64,000 nucleotides of DNA from NCBI GenBank assembly GCA_032622095.1, contig CP136069.1, positions 32,400,194 through 32,464,193 of the forward strand. Direction: 5' to 3'. Positions 23,001 through 37,000 of this stretch are shown here, in pieces (position 1 is the stretch's first letter; the number at the start of each line of letters is the position of its first letter). Origin of the DNA: Siphonodentalium dalli (Eukaryota; Mollusca; Scaphopoda; Gadilida; Siphonodentaliidae). The notes below the pieces were generated by a model. That model saw only the letters and a list, made by a program, of their open reading frames with translations. It was not told where the DNA came from and searched no databases. A program made the position numbers and the translations under genes.

Positions 23001-25050
23001 ACTCGTGAAAGAATTTTGTAAATCGGTTGAGAAATGGCCAAGTTATAACACATCGAAAAATGTACTAATAAAGTCCATGTGTAGAAAGTGCTTGTGCCCA
23101 GATCTTCTCCTAGACGAAGCGCAACAGCTGGATTTGGTCTATGTGAGCGTCTTAAACATAGACAGAAGACCAAACCAGAAAATTTTGACAAAGGTCCGCT
23201 CAAATTTGTCCGGGCTAGGGGAGGGGCAAAATTTGTCCTTTTTTTTTTGTCGCCGATTTGAACCAAAATGCTTGTGAAGTATCTATATGATGTACTGAGT
23301 ATCATTGTGAGTAAATTTTATGAATCGGTTGACAAATGTAGAAATTGTGGCCCCTTCCTTTTGTTCAAGTTTACAGAAAATGCACTATGAATTTAAATTC
23401 CTTCAACCGATCGTCACGTGTTTGGTGTCATTCGATGGGGAATTTCTAGTACTTCAAAACGATTACCTACTTACGGTATTATGACGATGGAGGCCAGAGA
23501 TATTCGAAAAGTATGTACTGAACAACATACATATTGGCCTACATAGTAGAATATCGCCACAATACCTTAACAGAACCCTGCTAAATATTAAAGGGGCATC
23601 AAATACGAACACAATGACGCACAAATTAGCTCGATATCACGAAAATTGGCCGAGATATGGCGAATTTTCTACCCGCGTCACCAAATTTCGAGGCATGGGT
23701 GGGGGTCACACCAGAACGTTCAAACTGAATACAAAAATGTCAATAAACTATACTATAGACTTTCCAATCAATTCCGCGCGATTCCCTTATTATACTTCCA
23801 TATTTTAATATGGATGTATATTGTTTATTCAATTTTTTATTTTTATTTTTCATTATTTATGCTACTTCTTCTTCTTCTTCTTAATATATTTTGTAACCCT
23901 TATATCTCAGAAAGTTAAAAAGATAAATCATTGAAATTTGGTAGGTATATGCACCTTGCCAAGTTACAACTGAATGAAACATTTAGATTTATGTCCTAAC
24001 TTTCTTTCCAGCGTTATGGCCCTTAATCAAAATTTTTGGAAAATGTTTGTGCCCAGATCTTCTCCTATAAGAAGCCAAGCAGCTGAATTCGGGTTACGTG
24101 ACCGTGTTAACTAACGAAAGGGCACGAATCGAGAAAATTTTCACCAAGGTCCGAATACAATTTGTCGACCTGGGGAGGGGTGCAAAATTTGTCAAATTTT
24201 GTTTTGTCACCGATTCCAACCATTTTTACTTTCGTGTATCTATACGACGTACTGATGCTACTCGTGAAAGAATTTTGTAAATCGGTTGAGAAATGGCCAA
24301 GTTATAACACATCGAAAAATGTACTAATAAAGTCCATGTGTAGAAAGTGCTTGTGCCCAGATCTTCTCCTAGACGAAGCGCAACAGCTGGATTTGGTCTA
24401 TGTGAGCGTCTTAAACATAGACAGAAGACCAAACCAGAAAATTTTGACAAAGGTCCGCTCAAATTTGTCCGGGCTAGGGGAGGGGGCAAAATTTGTCCTT
24501 TTTTTTTGTGTCGCCGATTTGAACCAAAATGCTTGTGAAGTATCTATATGATGTACTGAGTATCATTGTGAGTAAATTTTATGAATCGGTTGACAAATGT
24601 AGAAATTGTGGCCCCTTCCTTTTGTTCAAGTTTACAGAAAATGCACTATGAATTTAAATTCCTTCAACCGATCGTCACGTGTTTGGTGTCATTCGATGGG
24701 GAATTTCTAGTACTTCAAAACGATTACCTACTTGCGGTATTATGACGATGGAGGCCAGAGATATTCGAAAAGTATGTACTGAACAACATACATATTGGCC
24801 TACATAGTAGAATATCGCCACAATACCTTAACAGAACCCTGCTAAATATTAAAGGGGCATCAAATACGAACACAATGACGCACAAATTAGCTCGATATCA
24901 CGAAAATTGGCCGAGATATGGCGAATTTTCTACCCGCGTCACCAAATTTTCGAGGCATGGGTGGGGGTCACACCAGAACGTTCAAACTGAATACAAAAAT
25001 GTCAATAAACTATACTATAGACTTTCCAATCAATTCCGCGCGATTCCCTT
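20012..25050 (+). repeat. Two B-A dimer blocks with shared private variants
   Basis: Dimers 20012-22529 and 22530-25050 share, in matching places, cttacggt in the B unit (20955 and 23473) and, in the A unit, atttagattt, a broken T-run (aattttgttttgtcacc) and gtgtcgcc after the second T-run. The latter two A-unit marks recur in the monomer starting at 27570. Dimeric higher-order amplification is the simplest explanation. Confidence 0.75.
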
Positions 25051-28000
25051 ATTATACTTCCATATTTTAATATGGATGTATATTGTTATTCAATTTTTTA
25101 TTTTTATTTTTCATTATTTATGCTACTTCTTCTTCTTCTTCTTAATATATTTTGTAACCCTTATATCTCAGAAAGTTAAAAAGATAAATCATTGAAATTT
25201 GGTAGATATATGCACCTTGCCAAGTTACAACTGAATGAAACATTTAGGTTTATGTCCTAACTTTCTTTCCAGCGTTATGGCCCTTAATCAAAATTTTTGG
25301 AAAATGTTTGTGCCCAGATCTTCTCCTATAAGAAGCCAAGCAGCTGAATTCGGGTTACGTGACCGTGTTAACTAACGAAAGGGCACGAATCTAGAAAATT
25401 TTCACCAAGGTCCAAATACAATTTGTCGACCTGGGGAGGGGTGCAAAATTTGTCAAATTTTTTTTTGTCACCGATTCCAACCATTTTTTACTTTCGTGTA
25501 TCTATACGACGTACTGATGCTACTCGTGAAAGAATTTTGTAAATCGGTTGAGAAATGGCCAAGTTATAACACATCGAAAAATGTACTAATAAAGTCCATG
25601 TGTAGAAAGTGCTTGTGCCCAGATCTTCTCCTAGACGAAGCGCAACAGCTGGATTTGGTCTATGTGAGCGTCTTAAACATAGACAGAAGACCAAACCAGA
25701 AAATTTTGACAAAGGTCCGCTCAAATTTGTCCGGGCTAGGGGAGGGGCAAAATTTGTCCTTTTTTTTTTTGTCGCCGATTTGAACCAAAATGCTTGTGAA
25801 GTATCTATATGATGTACTGAGTATCATTGTGAGTAAATTTTATGAATCGGTTGACAAATGTAGAAATTGTGGCCCCTTCCTTTTGTTCAAGTTTACAGAA
25901 AATGCACTATGAATTTAAATTCCTTCAACCGATCGTCACGTGTTTGGTGTCATTCGATGGGGAATTTCTAGTACTTCAAAACGATTACCTACTTGCGGTA
26001 TTATGACGATGGAGGCCAGAGATATTCGAAAAGTATGTACTGAACAACATACATATTGGCCTACATAGTAGAATATCGCCACAATACCTTAACAGAACCC
26101 TGCTAAATATTAAAGGGGCATCAAATACGAACACAATGACGCACAAATTAGCTCGATATCACGAAAATTGGCCGAGATATGGCGAATTTTCTACCCGCGT
26201 CACCAAATTTCGAGGCATGGGTGGGGGTCACACCAGAACGTTCAAACTGAATACAAAAATGTCAATAAACTATACTATAGACTTTCCAATCAATTCCGCG
26301 CGATTCCCTTATTATACTTCCATATTTTAATATGGATGTATATTGTTATTCAATTTTTTATTTTTATTTTTCATTATTTATGCTACTTCTTCTTCTTCTT
26401 CTTAATATATTTTGTAACCCTTATATCTCAGAAAGTTAAAAAGATAAATCATTGAAATTTGGTAGGTATATGCACCTTGCCAAGTTACAACTGAATGAAA
26501 CATTTAGATTTATGTCCTAACTTTCTTTCCAGCGTTATGGCCCTTAATCAAAATTTTTGGAAAATGTTTGTGCCCAGATCTTCTCCTATAAGAAGCCAAG
26601 CAGCTGAATTCGGGTTACGTGACCGTGTTAACTAACGAAAGGGCACGAATCGAGAAAATTTTCACCAAGGTCCGAATACAATTTGTCGACCTGGGGAGGG
26701 GTGCAAAATTTGTCAAATTTTTTTTTGTCACCGATTCCAACCATTTTTACTTTCGTGTATCTATACGACGTACTGATGCTACTCGTGAAATAATTTTGTA
26801 AATCGGTTGAGAAATGGCCAAGTTATAACACATCGAAAAATGTACTAATAAAGTCCATGTGTAGAAAGTGCTTGTGCCCAGATCTTCTCCTAGACGAAGC
26901 GCAACAGCTGGATTTGGTCTATGTGAGCGTCTTAAACATAGACAGAAGACCAAACCAGAAAATTTTGACAAAGGTCCGCTCAAATTTGTCCGGGCTAGGG
27001 GAGGGGCAAAATTTGTCCTTTTTTTTTTGTCGCCGATTTGAACCAAAATGCTTGTGAAGTATCTATATGATGTACTGAGTATCATTGTGAGTAAATTTTA
27101 TGAATCGGTTGACAAATGTAGAAATTGTGGCCCCTTCCTTTTGTTCAAGTTTACAGAAAATGCACTATGAATTTAAATTCCTTCAACCGATCGTCACGTG
27201 TTTGGTGTCATTCGATGGGGAATTTCTAGTACTTCAAAACGATTACCTACTTGCGGTATTATGACGATGGAGGCCAGAGATATTCGAAAAGTATGTACTG
27301 AACAACATACATATTGGCCTACATAGTAGAATATCGCCACAATACCTTAACAGAACCCTGCTAAATATTAAAGGGGCATCAAAATACGAACACAATGACG
27401 CACAAATTAGCTCGATATCACGAAAATTGGCCGAGATATGGCGAATTTTCTACCCGCGTCACCAAATTTCGAGGCATGGGTGGGGGTCACACCAGAACGT
27501 TCAAACTGAATACAAAAATGTCAATAAACTATACTATAGACTTTCCAATCAATTCCGCGCGATTCCCTTATTATACTTCCATATTTTAATATGGATGTAT
27601 ATTGTTATTCAATTTTTTATTTTTATTTTTCATTATTTATGCTACTTCTTCTTCTTCTTCTTAATATATTTTGTAACCCTTATATCTCAGAAAATAAAAA
27701 GATAAATCATTGAAATTTGGTAGGTATATGCACCTTGCCAAGTTACAACTGAATGAAACATTTAGATTTATGTCCTAACTTTCTTTCCAGCGTTATGGCC
27801 CTTAATCAAAATTTTTGGAAAATGTTTGTGCCCAGATCTTCTCCTATAAGAAGCCAAGCAGCTGAATTCGGGTTACGTGACCGTGTTAACTAACGAAAGG
27901 GCACGAATCGAGAAAATTTTCACCAAGGTCCGAATACAATTTGTCGACCTGGGGAGGGGTGCAAAATTTGTCAAATTTTGTTTTGTCACCGATTCCAACC

Positions 28001-31000
28001 ATTTTTACTTTCGTGTATCTATACGACGTACTGATGCTACTCGTGAAAGAATTTTGTAAATCGGTTGAGAAATGGCCAAGTTATAACACATCGAAAAATG
28101 TACTAATAAAGTCCATGTGTAGAAAGTGCTTGTGCCCAGATCTTCTCCTAGACGAAGCGCAACAGCTGGATTTGGTCTATGTGAGCGTCTTAAACATAGA
28201 CAGAAGACCAAACCAGAAAATTTTGACAAAGGTCCGCTCAAATTTGTCCGGGCTAGGGGAGGGGCAAAATTTGTCCTTTTTTTTTGTGTCGCCGATTTGA
28301 ACCAAAATGCTTGTGAAGTATCTATATGATGTACTGAGTATCATTGTGAGTAAATTTTATGAATCGGTTGACAAATGTAGAAATTGTGGCCCCTTCCTTT
28401 TGTTCAAGTTTACAGAAAATGCACTATGAATTTAAATTCCTTCAACCGATCGTCACGTGTTTGGTGTCATTCGATGGGGAATTTCTAGTACTTCAAAACG
28501 ATTACCTACTTGCGGTATTATGACGATGGAGGCCAGAGATATTCGAAAAGTATGTACTGAACAACATACATATTGGCCTACATAGTAGAATATCGCCACA
28601 ATACCTTAACAGAACCCTGCTAAATATTAAAGGGGCATCAAATACGAACACAATGACGCACAAATTAGCTCGATATCACGAAAATTGGCCGAGATATGGC
28701 GAATTTTCTACCCGCGTCACCAAATTTCGAGGCATGGGTGGGGGTCACACCAGAACGTTCAAACTGAATACAAAAATGTCAATAAACTATACTATAGACT
28801 TTCCAATCAATTCCGCGCGATTCCCTTATTATACTTCCATATTTTAATATGGATGTATATTGTTATTCAATTTTTTATTTTTATTTTTCATTATTTATGC
28901 TACTTCTTCTTCTTCTTCTTAATATATTTTGTAACCCTTATATCTCAGAAAGTTAAAAAGATAAATCATTGAAATTTGGTAGATATATGCACCTTGCCAA
29001 GTTACAACTGAATGAAACATTTAGGTTTATGTCCTAACTTTCTTTCCAGCGTTATGGCCCTTAATCAAAATTTTTGGAAAATGTTTGTGCCCAGATCTTC
29101 TCCTATAAGAAGCCAAGCAGCTGAATTCGGGTTACGTGACCGTGTTAACTAACGAAAGGGCACGAATCTAGAAAATTTTCACCAAGGTCCAAATACAATT
29201 TGTCGACCTGGGGAGGGGTGCAAAATTTGTCAAATTTTTTTTTGTCACCGATTCCAACCATTTTTACTTTCGTGTATCTATACGACGTACTGATGCTACT
29301 CGTGAAAGAATTTTGTAAATCGGTTGAGAAATGGCCAAGTTATAACACATCGAAAAATGTACTAATAAAGTCCATGTGTAGAAAGTGCTTGTGCCCAGAT
29401 CTTCTCCTAGACGAAGCGCAACAGCTGGATTTGGTCTATGTGAGCGTCTTAAACATAGACAGAAGACCAAACCAGAAAATTTTGACAAAGGTCCGCTCAA
29501 ATTTGTCCGGGCTAGGGGAGGGGCAAAATTTGTCCTTTTTTTTTTGTCGCCGATTTGAACCAAAATGCTTGTGAAGTATCTATATGATGTACTGAGTATC
29601 ATTGTGAGTAAATTTTATGAATCGGTTGACAAATGTAGAAATTGTGGCCCCTTCCTTTTGTTCAAGTTTACAGAAAATGCACTATGAATTTAAATTCCTT
29701 CAACCGATCGTCACGTGTTTGGTGTCATTCGATGGGGAATTTCTAGTACTTCAAAACGATTACCTACTTGCGGTATTATGACGATGGAGGCCAGAGATAT
29801 TCGAAAAGTATGTACTGAACAACATACATATTGGCCTACATAGTAGAATATCGCCACAATACCTTAACAGAACCCTGCTAAATATTAAAGGGGCATCAAA
29901 TACGAACACAATGACGCACAAATTAGCTCGATATCACGAAAATTGGCCGAGATATGGCGAATTTTCTACCCGCGTCACCAAATTTCGAGGCATGGGTGGG
30001 GGTCACACCAGAACGTTCAAACTGAATACAAAAATGTCAATAAACTATACTATAGACTTTCCAATCAATTCCGCGCGATTCCCTTATTATACTTCCATAT
30101 TTTAATATGGATGTATATTGTTATTCAATTTTTTATTTTTATTTTTCATTATTTATGCTACTTCTTCTTCTTCTTCTTAATATATTTTGTAACCCTTATA
30201 TCTCAGAAAGTTAAAAAGATAAATCATTGAAATTTGGTAGATATATGCACCTTGCCAAGTTACAACTGAATGAAACATTTAGGTTTATGTCCTAACTTTC
30301 TTTCCAGCGTTATGGCCCTTAATCAAAATTTTTGGAAAATGTTTGTGCCCAGATCTTCTCCTATAAGAAGCCAAGCAGCTGAATTCGGGTTACGTGACCG
30401 TGTTAACTAACGAAAGGGCACGAATCTAGAAAATTTTCACCAAGGTCCAAATACAATTTGTCGACCTGGGGAGGGGTGCAAAATTTGTCAATTTTTTTTT
30501 TGTCACCGATTCCAACCATTTTTACTTTCGTGTATCTATACGACGTACTGATGCTACTCGTGAAAGAATTTTGTAAATCGGTTGAGAAATGGCCAAGTTA
30601 TAACACATCGAAAAATGTACTAATAAAGTCCATGTGTAGAAAGTGCTTGTGCCCAGATCTTCTCCTAGACGAAGCGCAACAGCTGGATTTGGTCTATGTG
30701 AGCGTCTTAAACATAGACAGAAGACCAAACCAGAAAATTTTGACAAAGGTCCGCTCAAATTTGTCCGGGCTAGGGGAGGGGCAAAATTTGTCCTTTTTTT
30801 TTTGTCGCCGATTTGAACCAAAATGCTTGTGAAGTATCTATATGATGTACTGAGTATCATTGTGAGTAAATTTTATGAATCGGTTGACAAATGTAGAAAT
30901 TGTGGCCCCTTCCTTTTGTTCAAGTTTACAGAAAATGCACTATGAATTTAAATTCCTTCAACCGATCGTCACGTGTTTGGTGTCATTCGATGGGGAATTT

Positions 31001-34000
31001 CTAGTACTTCAAAACGATTACCTACTTGCGGTATTATGACGATGGAGGCCAGAGATATTCGAAAAGTATGTACTGAACAACATACATATTGGCCTACATA
31101 GTAGAATATCGCCACAATACCTTAACAGAACCCTGCTAAATATTAAAGGGGCATCAAATACGAACACAATGACGCACAAATTAGCTCGATATCACGAAAA
31201 TTGGCCGAGATATGGCGAATTTTCTACCCGCGTCACCAAATTTCGAGGCATGGGTGGGGGTCACACCAGAACGTTCAAACTGAATACAAAAATGTCAATA
31301 AACTATACTATAGACTTTCCAATCAATTCCGCGCGATTCCCTTATTATACTTCCATATTTTAATATGGATGTATATTGTTATTCAATTTTTTATTTTTAT
31401 TTTTCATTATTTATGCTACTTCTTCTTCTTCTTCTTAATATATTTTGTAACCCTTATATCTCAGAAAGTTAAAAAGATAAATCATTGAAATTTGGTAGGT
31501 ATATGCACCTTGCCAAGTTACAACTGAATGAAACATTTAGGTTTATGTCCTAACTTTCTTTCCAGCGTTATGGCCCTTAATCAAAATTTTTGGAAAATGT
31601 TTGTGCCCAGATCTTCTCCTATAAGAAGCCAAGCAGCTGAATTCGGGTTACGTGACCGTGTTAACTAACGAAAGGGCACGAATCGAGAAAATTTTCACCA
31701 AGGTCCGAATACAATTTGTCGACCTGGGGAGGGGTGCAAAATTTGTCAAATTTTTTTTTGTCACCGATTCCAACCATTTTTACTTTCGTGTATCTATACG
31801 ACGTACTGATGCTACTCGTGAAAGAATTTTGTAAATCGGTTGAGAAATGGCCAAGTTATAACACATCGAAAAATGTACTAATAAAGTCCATGTGTAGAAA
31901 GTGCTTGTGCCCAGATCTTCTCCTAGACGAAGCGCAACAGCTGGATTTGGTCTATGTGAGCGTCTTAAACATAGACAGAAGACCAAACCAGAAAATTTTG
32001 ACAAAGGTCCGCTCAAATTTGTCCGGGCTAGGGGAGGGGCAAAATTTGTCCTTTTTTTTTTGTCGCCGATTTGAACCAAAATGCTTGTGAAGTATCTATA
32101 TGATGTACTGAGTATCATTGTGAGTAAATTTTATGAATCGGTTGACAAATGTAGAAATTGTGGCCCCTTCCTTTTGTTCAAGTTTACAGAAAATGCACTA
32201 TGAATTTAAATTCCTTCAACCGATCGTCACGTGTTTGGTGTCATTCGATGGGGAATTTCTAGTACTTCAAAACGATTACCTACTTGCGGTATTATGACGA
32301 TGGAGGCCAGAGATATTCGAAAAGTATGTACTGAACAACATACATATTGGCCTACATAGTAGAATATCGCCACAATACCTTAACAGAACCCTGCTAAATA
32401 TTAAAGGGGCATCAAATACGAACACAATGACGCACAAATTAGCTCGATATCACGAAAATTGGCCGAGATATGGCGAATTTTCTACCCGCGTCACCAAATT
32501 TCGAGGCATGGGTGGGGGTCACACCAGAACGTTCAAACTGAATACAAAAATGTCAATAAACTATACTATAGACTTTCCAATCAATTCCGCGCGATTCCCT
32601 TATTATACTTCCATATTTTAATATGGATGTATATTGTTATTCAATTTTTTATTTTTATTTTTCATTATTTATGCTACTTCTTCTTCTTCTTCTTAATATA
32701 TTTTGTAACCCTTATATCTCAGAAAGTTAAAAAGATAAATCATTGAAATTTGGTAGATATATGCACCTTGCCAAGTTACAACTGAATGAAACATTTAGGT
32801 TTATGTCCTAACTTTCTTTCCAGCGTTATGGCCCTTAATCAAAATTTTTGGAAAATGTTTGTGCCCAGATCTTCTCCTATAAGAAGCCAAGCAGCTGAAT
32901 TCGGGTTACGTGACCGTGTTAACTAACGAAAGGGCACGAATCTAGAAAATTTTCACCAAGGTCCAAATACAATTTGTCGACCTGGGGAGGGGTGCAAAAT
33001 TTGTCAAATTTTTTTTTGTCACCGATTCCAACCATTTTTACTTTCGTGTATCTATACGACGTACTGATGCTACTCGTGAAAGAATTTTGTAAATCGGTTG
33101 AGAAATGGCCAAGTTATAACACATCGAAAAATGTACTAATAAAGTCCATGTGTAGAAAGTGCTTGTGCCCAGATCTTCTCCTAGACGAAGCGCAACAGCT
33201 GGATTTGGTCTATGTGAGCGTCTTAAACATAGACAGAAGACCAAACCAGAAAATTTTGACAAAGGTCCGCTCAAATTTGTCCGGGCTAGGGGAGGGGCAA
33301 AATTTGTCCTTTTTTTTTTGTCGCCGATTTGAACCAAAATGCTTGTGAAGTATCTATATGATGTACTGAGTATCATTGTGAGTAAATTTTATGAATCGGT
33401 TGACAAATGTAGAAATTGTGGCCCCTTCCTTTTGTTCAAGTTTACAGAAAATGCACTATGAATTTAAATTCCTTCAACCGATCGTCACGTGTTTGGTGTC
33501 ATTCGATGGGGAATTTCTAGTACTTCAAAACGATTACCTACTTGCGGTATTATGACGATGGAGGCCAGAGATATTCGAAAAGTATGTACTGAACAACATA
33601 CATATTGGCCTACATAGTAGAATATCGCCACAATACCTTAACAGAACCCTGCTAAATATTAAAGGGGCATCAAATACGAACACAATGACGCACAAATTAG
33701 CTCGATATCACGAAAATTGGCCGAGATATGGCGAATTTTCTACCCGCGTCACCAAATTTCGAGGCATGGGTGGGGGTCACACCAGAACGTTCAAACTGAA
33801 TACAAAAATGTCAATAAACTATACTATAGACTTTCCAATCAATTCCGCGCGATTCCCTTATTATACTTCCATATTTTAATATGGATGTATATTGTTATTC
33901 AATTTTTTATTTTTATTTTTCATTATTTATGCTACTTCTTCTTCTTCTTCTTAATATATTTTGTAACCCTTATATCTCAGAAAGTTAAAAAGATAAATCA

Positions 34001-37000
34001 TTGAAATTTGGTAGGTATATGCACCTTGCCAAGTTACAACTGAATGAAACATTTAGGTTTATGTCCTAACTTTCTTTCCAGCGTTATGGCCCTTAATCAA
34101 AATTTTTGGAAAATGTTTGTGCCCAGATCTTCTCCTATAAGAAGCCAAGCAGCTGAATTCGGGTTACGTGACCGTGTTAACTAACGAAAGGGCACGAATC
34201 GAGAAAATTTTCACCAAGGTCCGAATACAATTTGTCGACCTGGGGAGGGGTGCAAAATTTGTCAAATTTTTTTTTGTCACCGATTCCAACCATTTTTACT
34301 TTCGTGTATCTATACGACGTACTGATGCTACTCGTGAAAGAATTTTGTAAATCGGTTGAGAAATGGCCAAGTTATAACACATCGAAAAATGTACTAATAA
34401 AGTCCATGTGTAGAAAGTGCTTGTGCCCAGATCTTCTCCTAGACGAAGCGCAACAGCTGGATTTGGTCTATGTGAGCGTCTTAAACATAGACAGAAGACC
34501 AAACCAGAAAATTTTGACAAAGGTCCGCTCAAATTTGTCCGGGCTAGGGGAGGGGCAAAATTTGTCCTTTTTTTTTTGTCGCCGATTTGAACCAAAATGC
34601 TTGTGAAGTATCTATATGATGTACTGAGTATCATTGTGAGTAAATTTTATGAATCGGTTGACAAATGTAGAAATTGTGGCCCCTTCCTTTTGTTCAAGTT
34701 TACAGAAAATGCACTATGAATTTAAATTCCTTCAACCGATCGTCACGTGTTTGGTGTCATTCGATGGGGAATTTCTAGTACTTCAAAACGATTACCTACT
34801 TGCGGTATTATGACGATGGAGGCCAGAGATATTCGAAAAGTATGTACTGAACAACATACATATTGGCCTACATAGTAGAATATCGCCACAATACCTTAAC
34901 AGAACCCTGCTAAATATTAAAGGGGCATCAAATACGAACACAATGACGCACAAATTAGCTCGATATCACGAAAATTGGCCGAGATATGGCGAATTTTCTA
35001 CCCGCGTCACCAAATTTCGAGGCATGGGTGGGGGTCACACCAGAACGTTCAAACTGAATACAAAAATGTCAATAAACTATACTATAGACTTTCCAATCAA
35101 TTCCGCGCGATTCCCTTATTATACTTCCATATTTTAATATGGATGTATATTGTTATTCAATTTTTTATTTTTATTTTTCATTATTTATGCTACTTCTTCT
35201 TCTTCTTCTTAATATATTTTGTAACCCTTATATCTCAGAAAGTTAAAAAGATAAATCATTGAAATTTGGTAGATATATGCACCTTGCCAAGTTACAACTG
35301 AATGAAACATTTAGGTTTATGTCCTAACTTTCTTTCCAGCGTTATGGCCCTTAATCAAAATTTTTGGAAAATGTTTGTGCCCAGATCTTCTCCTATAAGA
35401 AGCCAAGCAGCTGAATTCGGGTTACGTGACCGTGTTAACTAACGAAAGGGCACGAATCTAGAAAATTTTCACCAAGGTCCAAATACAATTTGTCGACCTG
35501 GGGAGGGGTGCAAAATTTGTCAAATTTTTTTTTGTCACCGATTCCAACCATTTTTACTTTCGTGTATCTATACGACGTACTGATGCTACTCGTGAAAGAA
35601 TTTTGTAAATCGGTTGAGAAATGGCCAAGTTATAACACATCGAAAAATGTACTAATAAAGTCCATGTGTAGAAAGTGCTTGTGCCCAGATCTTCTCCTAG
35701 ACGAAGCGCAACAGCTGGATTTGGTCTATGTGAGCGTCTTAAACATAGACAGAAGACCAAACCAGAAAATTTTGACAAAGGTCCGCTCAAATTTGTCCGG
35801 GCTAGGGGAGGGGCAAAATTTGTCCTTTTTTTTTTGTCGCCGATTTGAACCAAAATGCTTGTGAAGTATCTATATGATGTACTGAGTATCATTGTGAGTA
35901 AATTTTATGAATCGGTTGACAAATGTAGAAATTGTGGCCCCTTCCTTTTGTTCAAGTTTACAGAAAATGCACTATGAATTTAAATTCCTTCAACCGATCG
36001 TCACGTGTTTGGTGTCATTCGATGGGGAATTTCTAGTACTTCAAAACGATTACCTACTTGCGGTATTATGACGATGGAGGCCAGAGATATTCGAAAAGTA
36101 TGTACTGAACAACATACATATTGGCCTACATAGTAGAATATCGCCACAATACCTTAACAGAACCCTGCTAAATATTAAAGGGGCATCAAATACGAACACA
36201 ATGACGCACAAATTAGCTCGATATCACGAAAATTGGCCGAGATATGGCGAATTTTCTACCCGCGTCACCAAATTTCGAGGCATGGGTGGGGGTCACACCA
36301 GAACGTTCAAACTGAATACAAAAATGTCAATAAACTATACTATAGACTTTCCAATCAATTCCGCGCGATTCCCTTATTATACTTCCATATTTTAATATGG
36401 ATGTATATTGTTATTCAATTTTTTATTTTTATTTTTCATTATTTATGCTACTTCTTCTTCTTCTTCTTAATATATTTTGTAACCCTTATATCTCAGAAAG
36501 TTAAAAAGATAAATCATTGAAATTTGGTAGATATATGCACCTTGCCAAGTTACAACTGAATGAAACATTTAGGTTTATGTCCTAACTTTCTTTCCAGCGT
36601 TATGGCCCTTAATCAAAATTTTTGGAAAATGTTTGTGCCCAGATCTTCTCCTATAAGAAGCCAAGCAGCTGAATTCGGGTTACGTGACCGTGTTAACTAA
36701 CGAAAGGGCACGAATCTAGAAAATTTTCACCAAGGTCCAAATACAATTTGTCGACCTGGGGAGGGGTGCAAAATTTGTCAATTTTTTTTTTGTCACCGAT
36801 TCCAACCATTTTTACTTTCGTGTATCTATACGACGTACTGATGCTACTCGTGAAAGAATTTTGTAAATCGGTTGAGAAATGGCCAAGTTATAACACATCG
36901 AAAAATGTACTAATAAAGTCCATGTGTAGAAAGTGCTTGTGCCCAGATCTTCTCCTAGACGAAGCGCAACAGCTGGATTTGGTCTATGTGAGCGTCTTAA

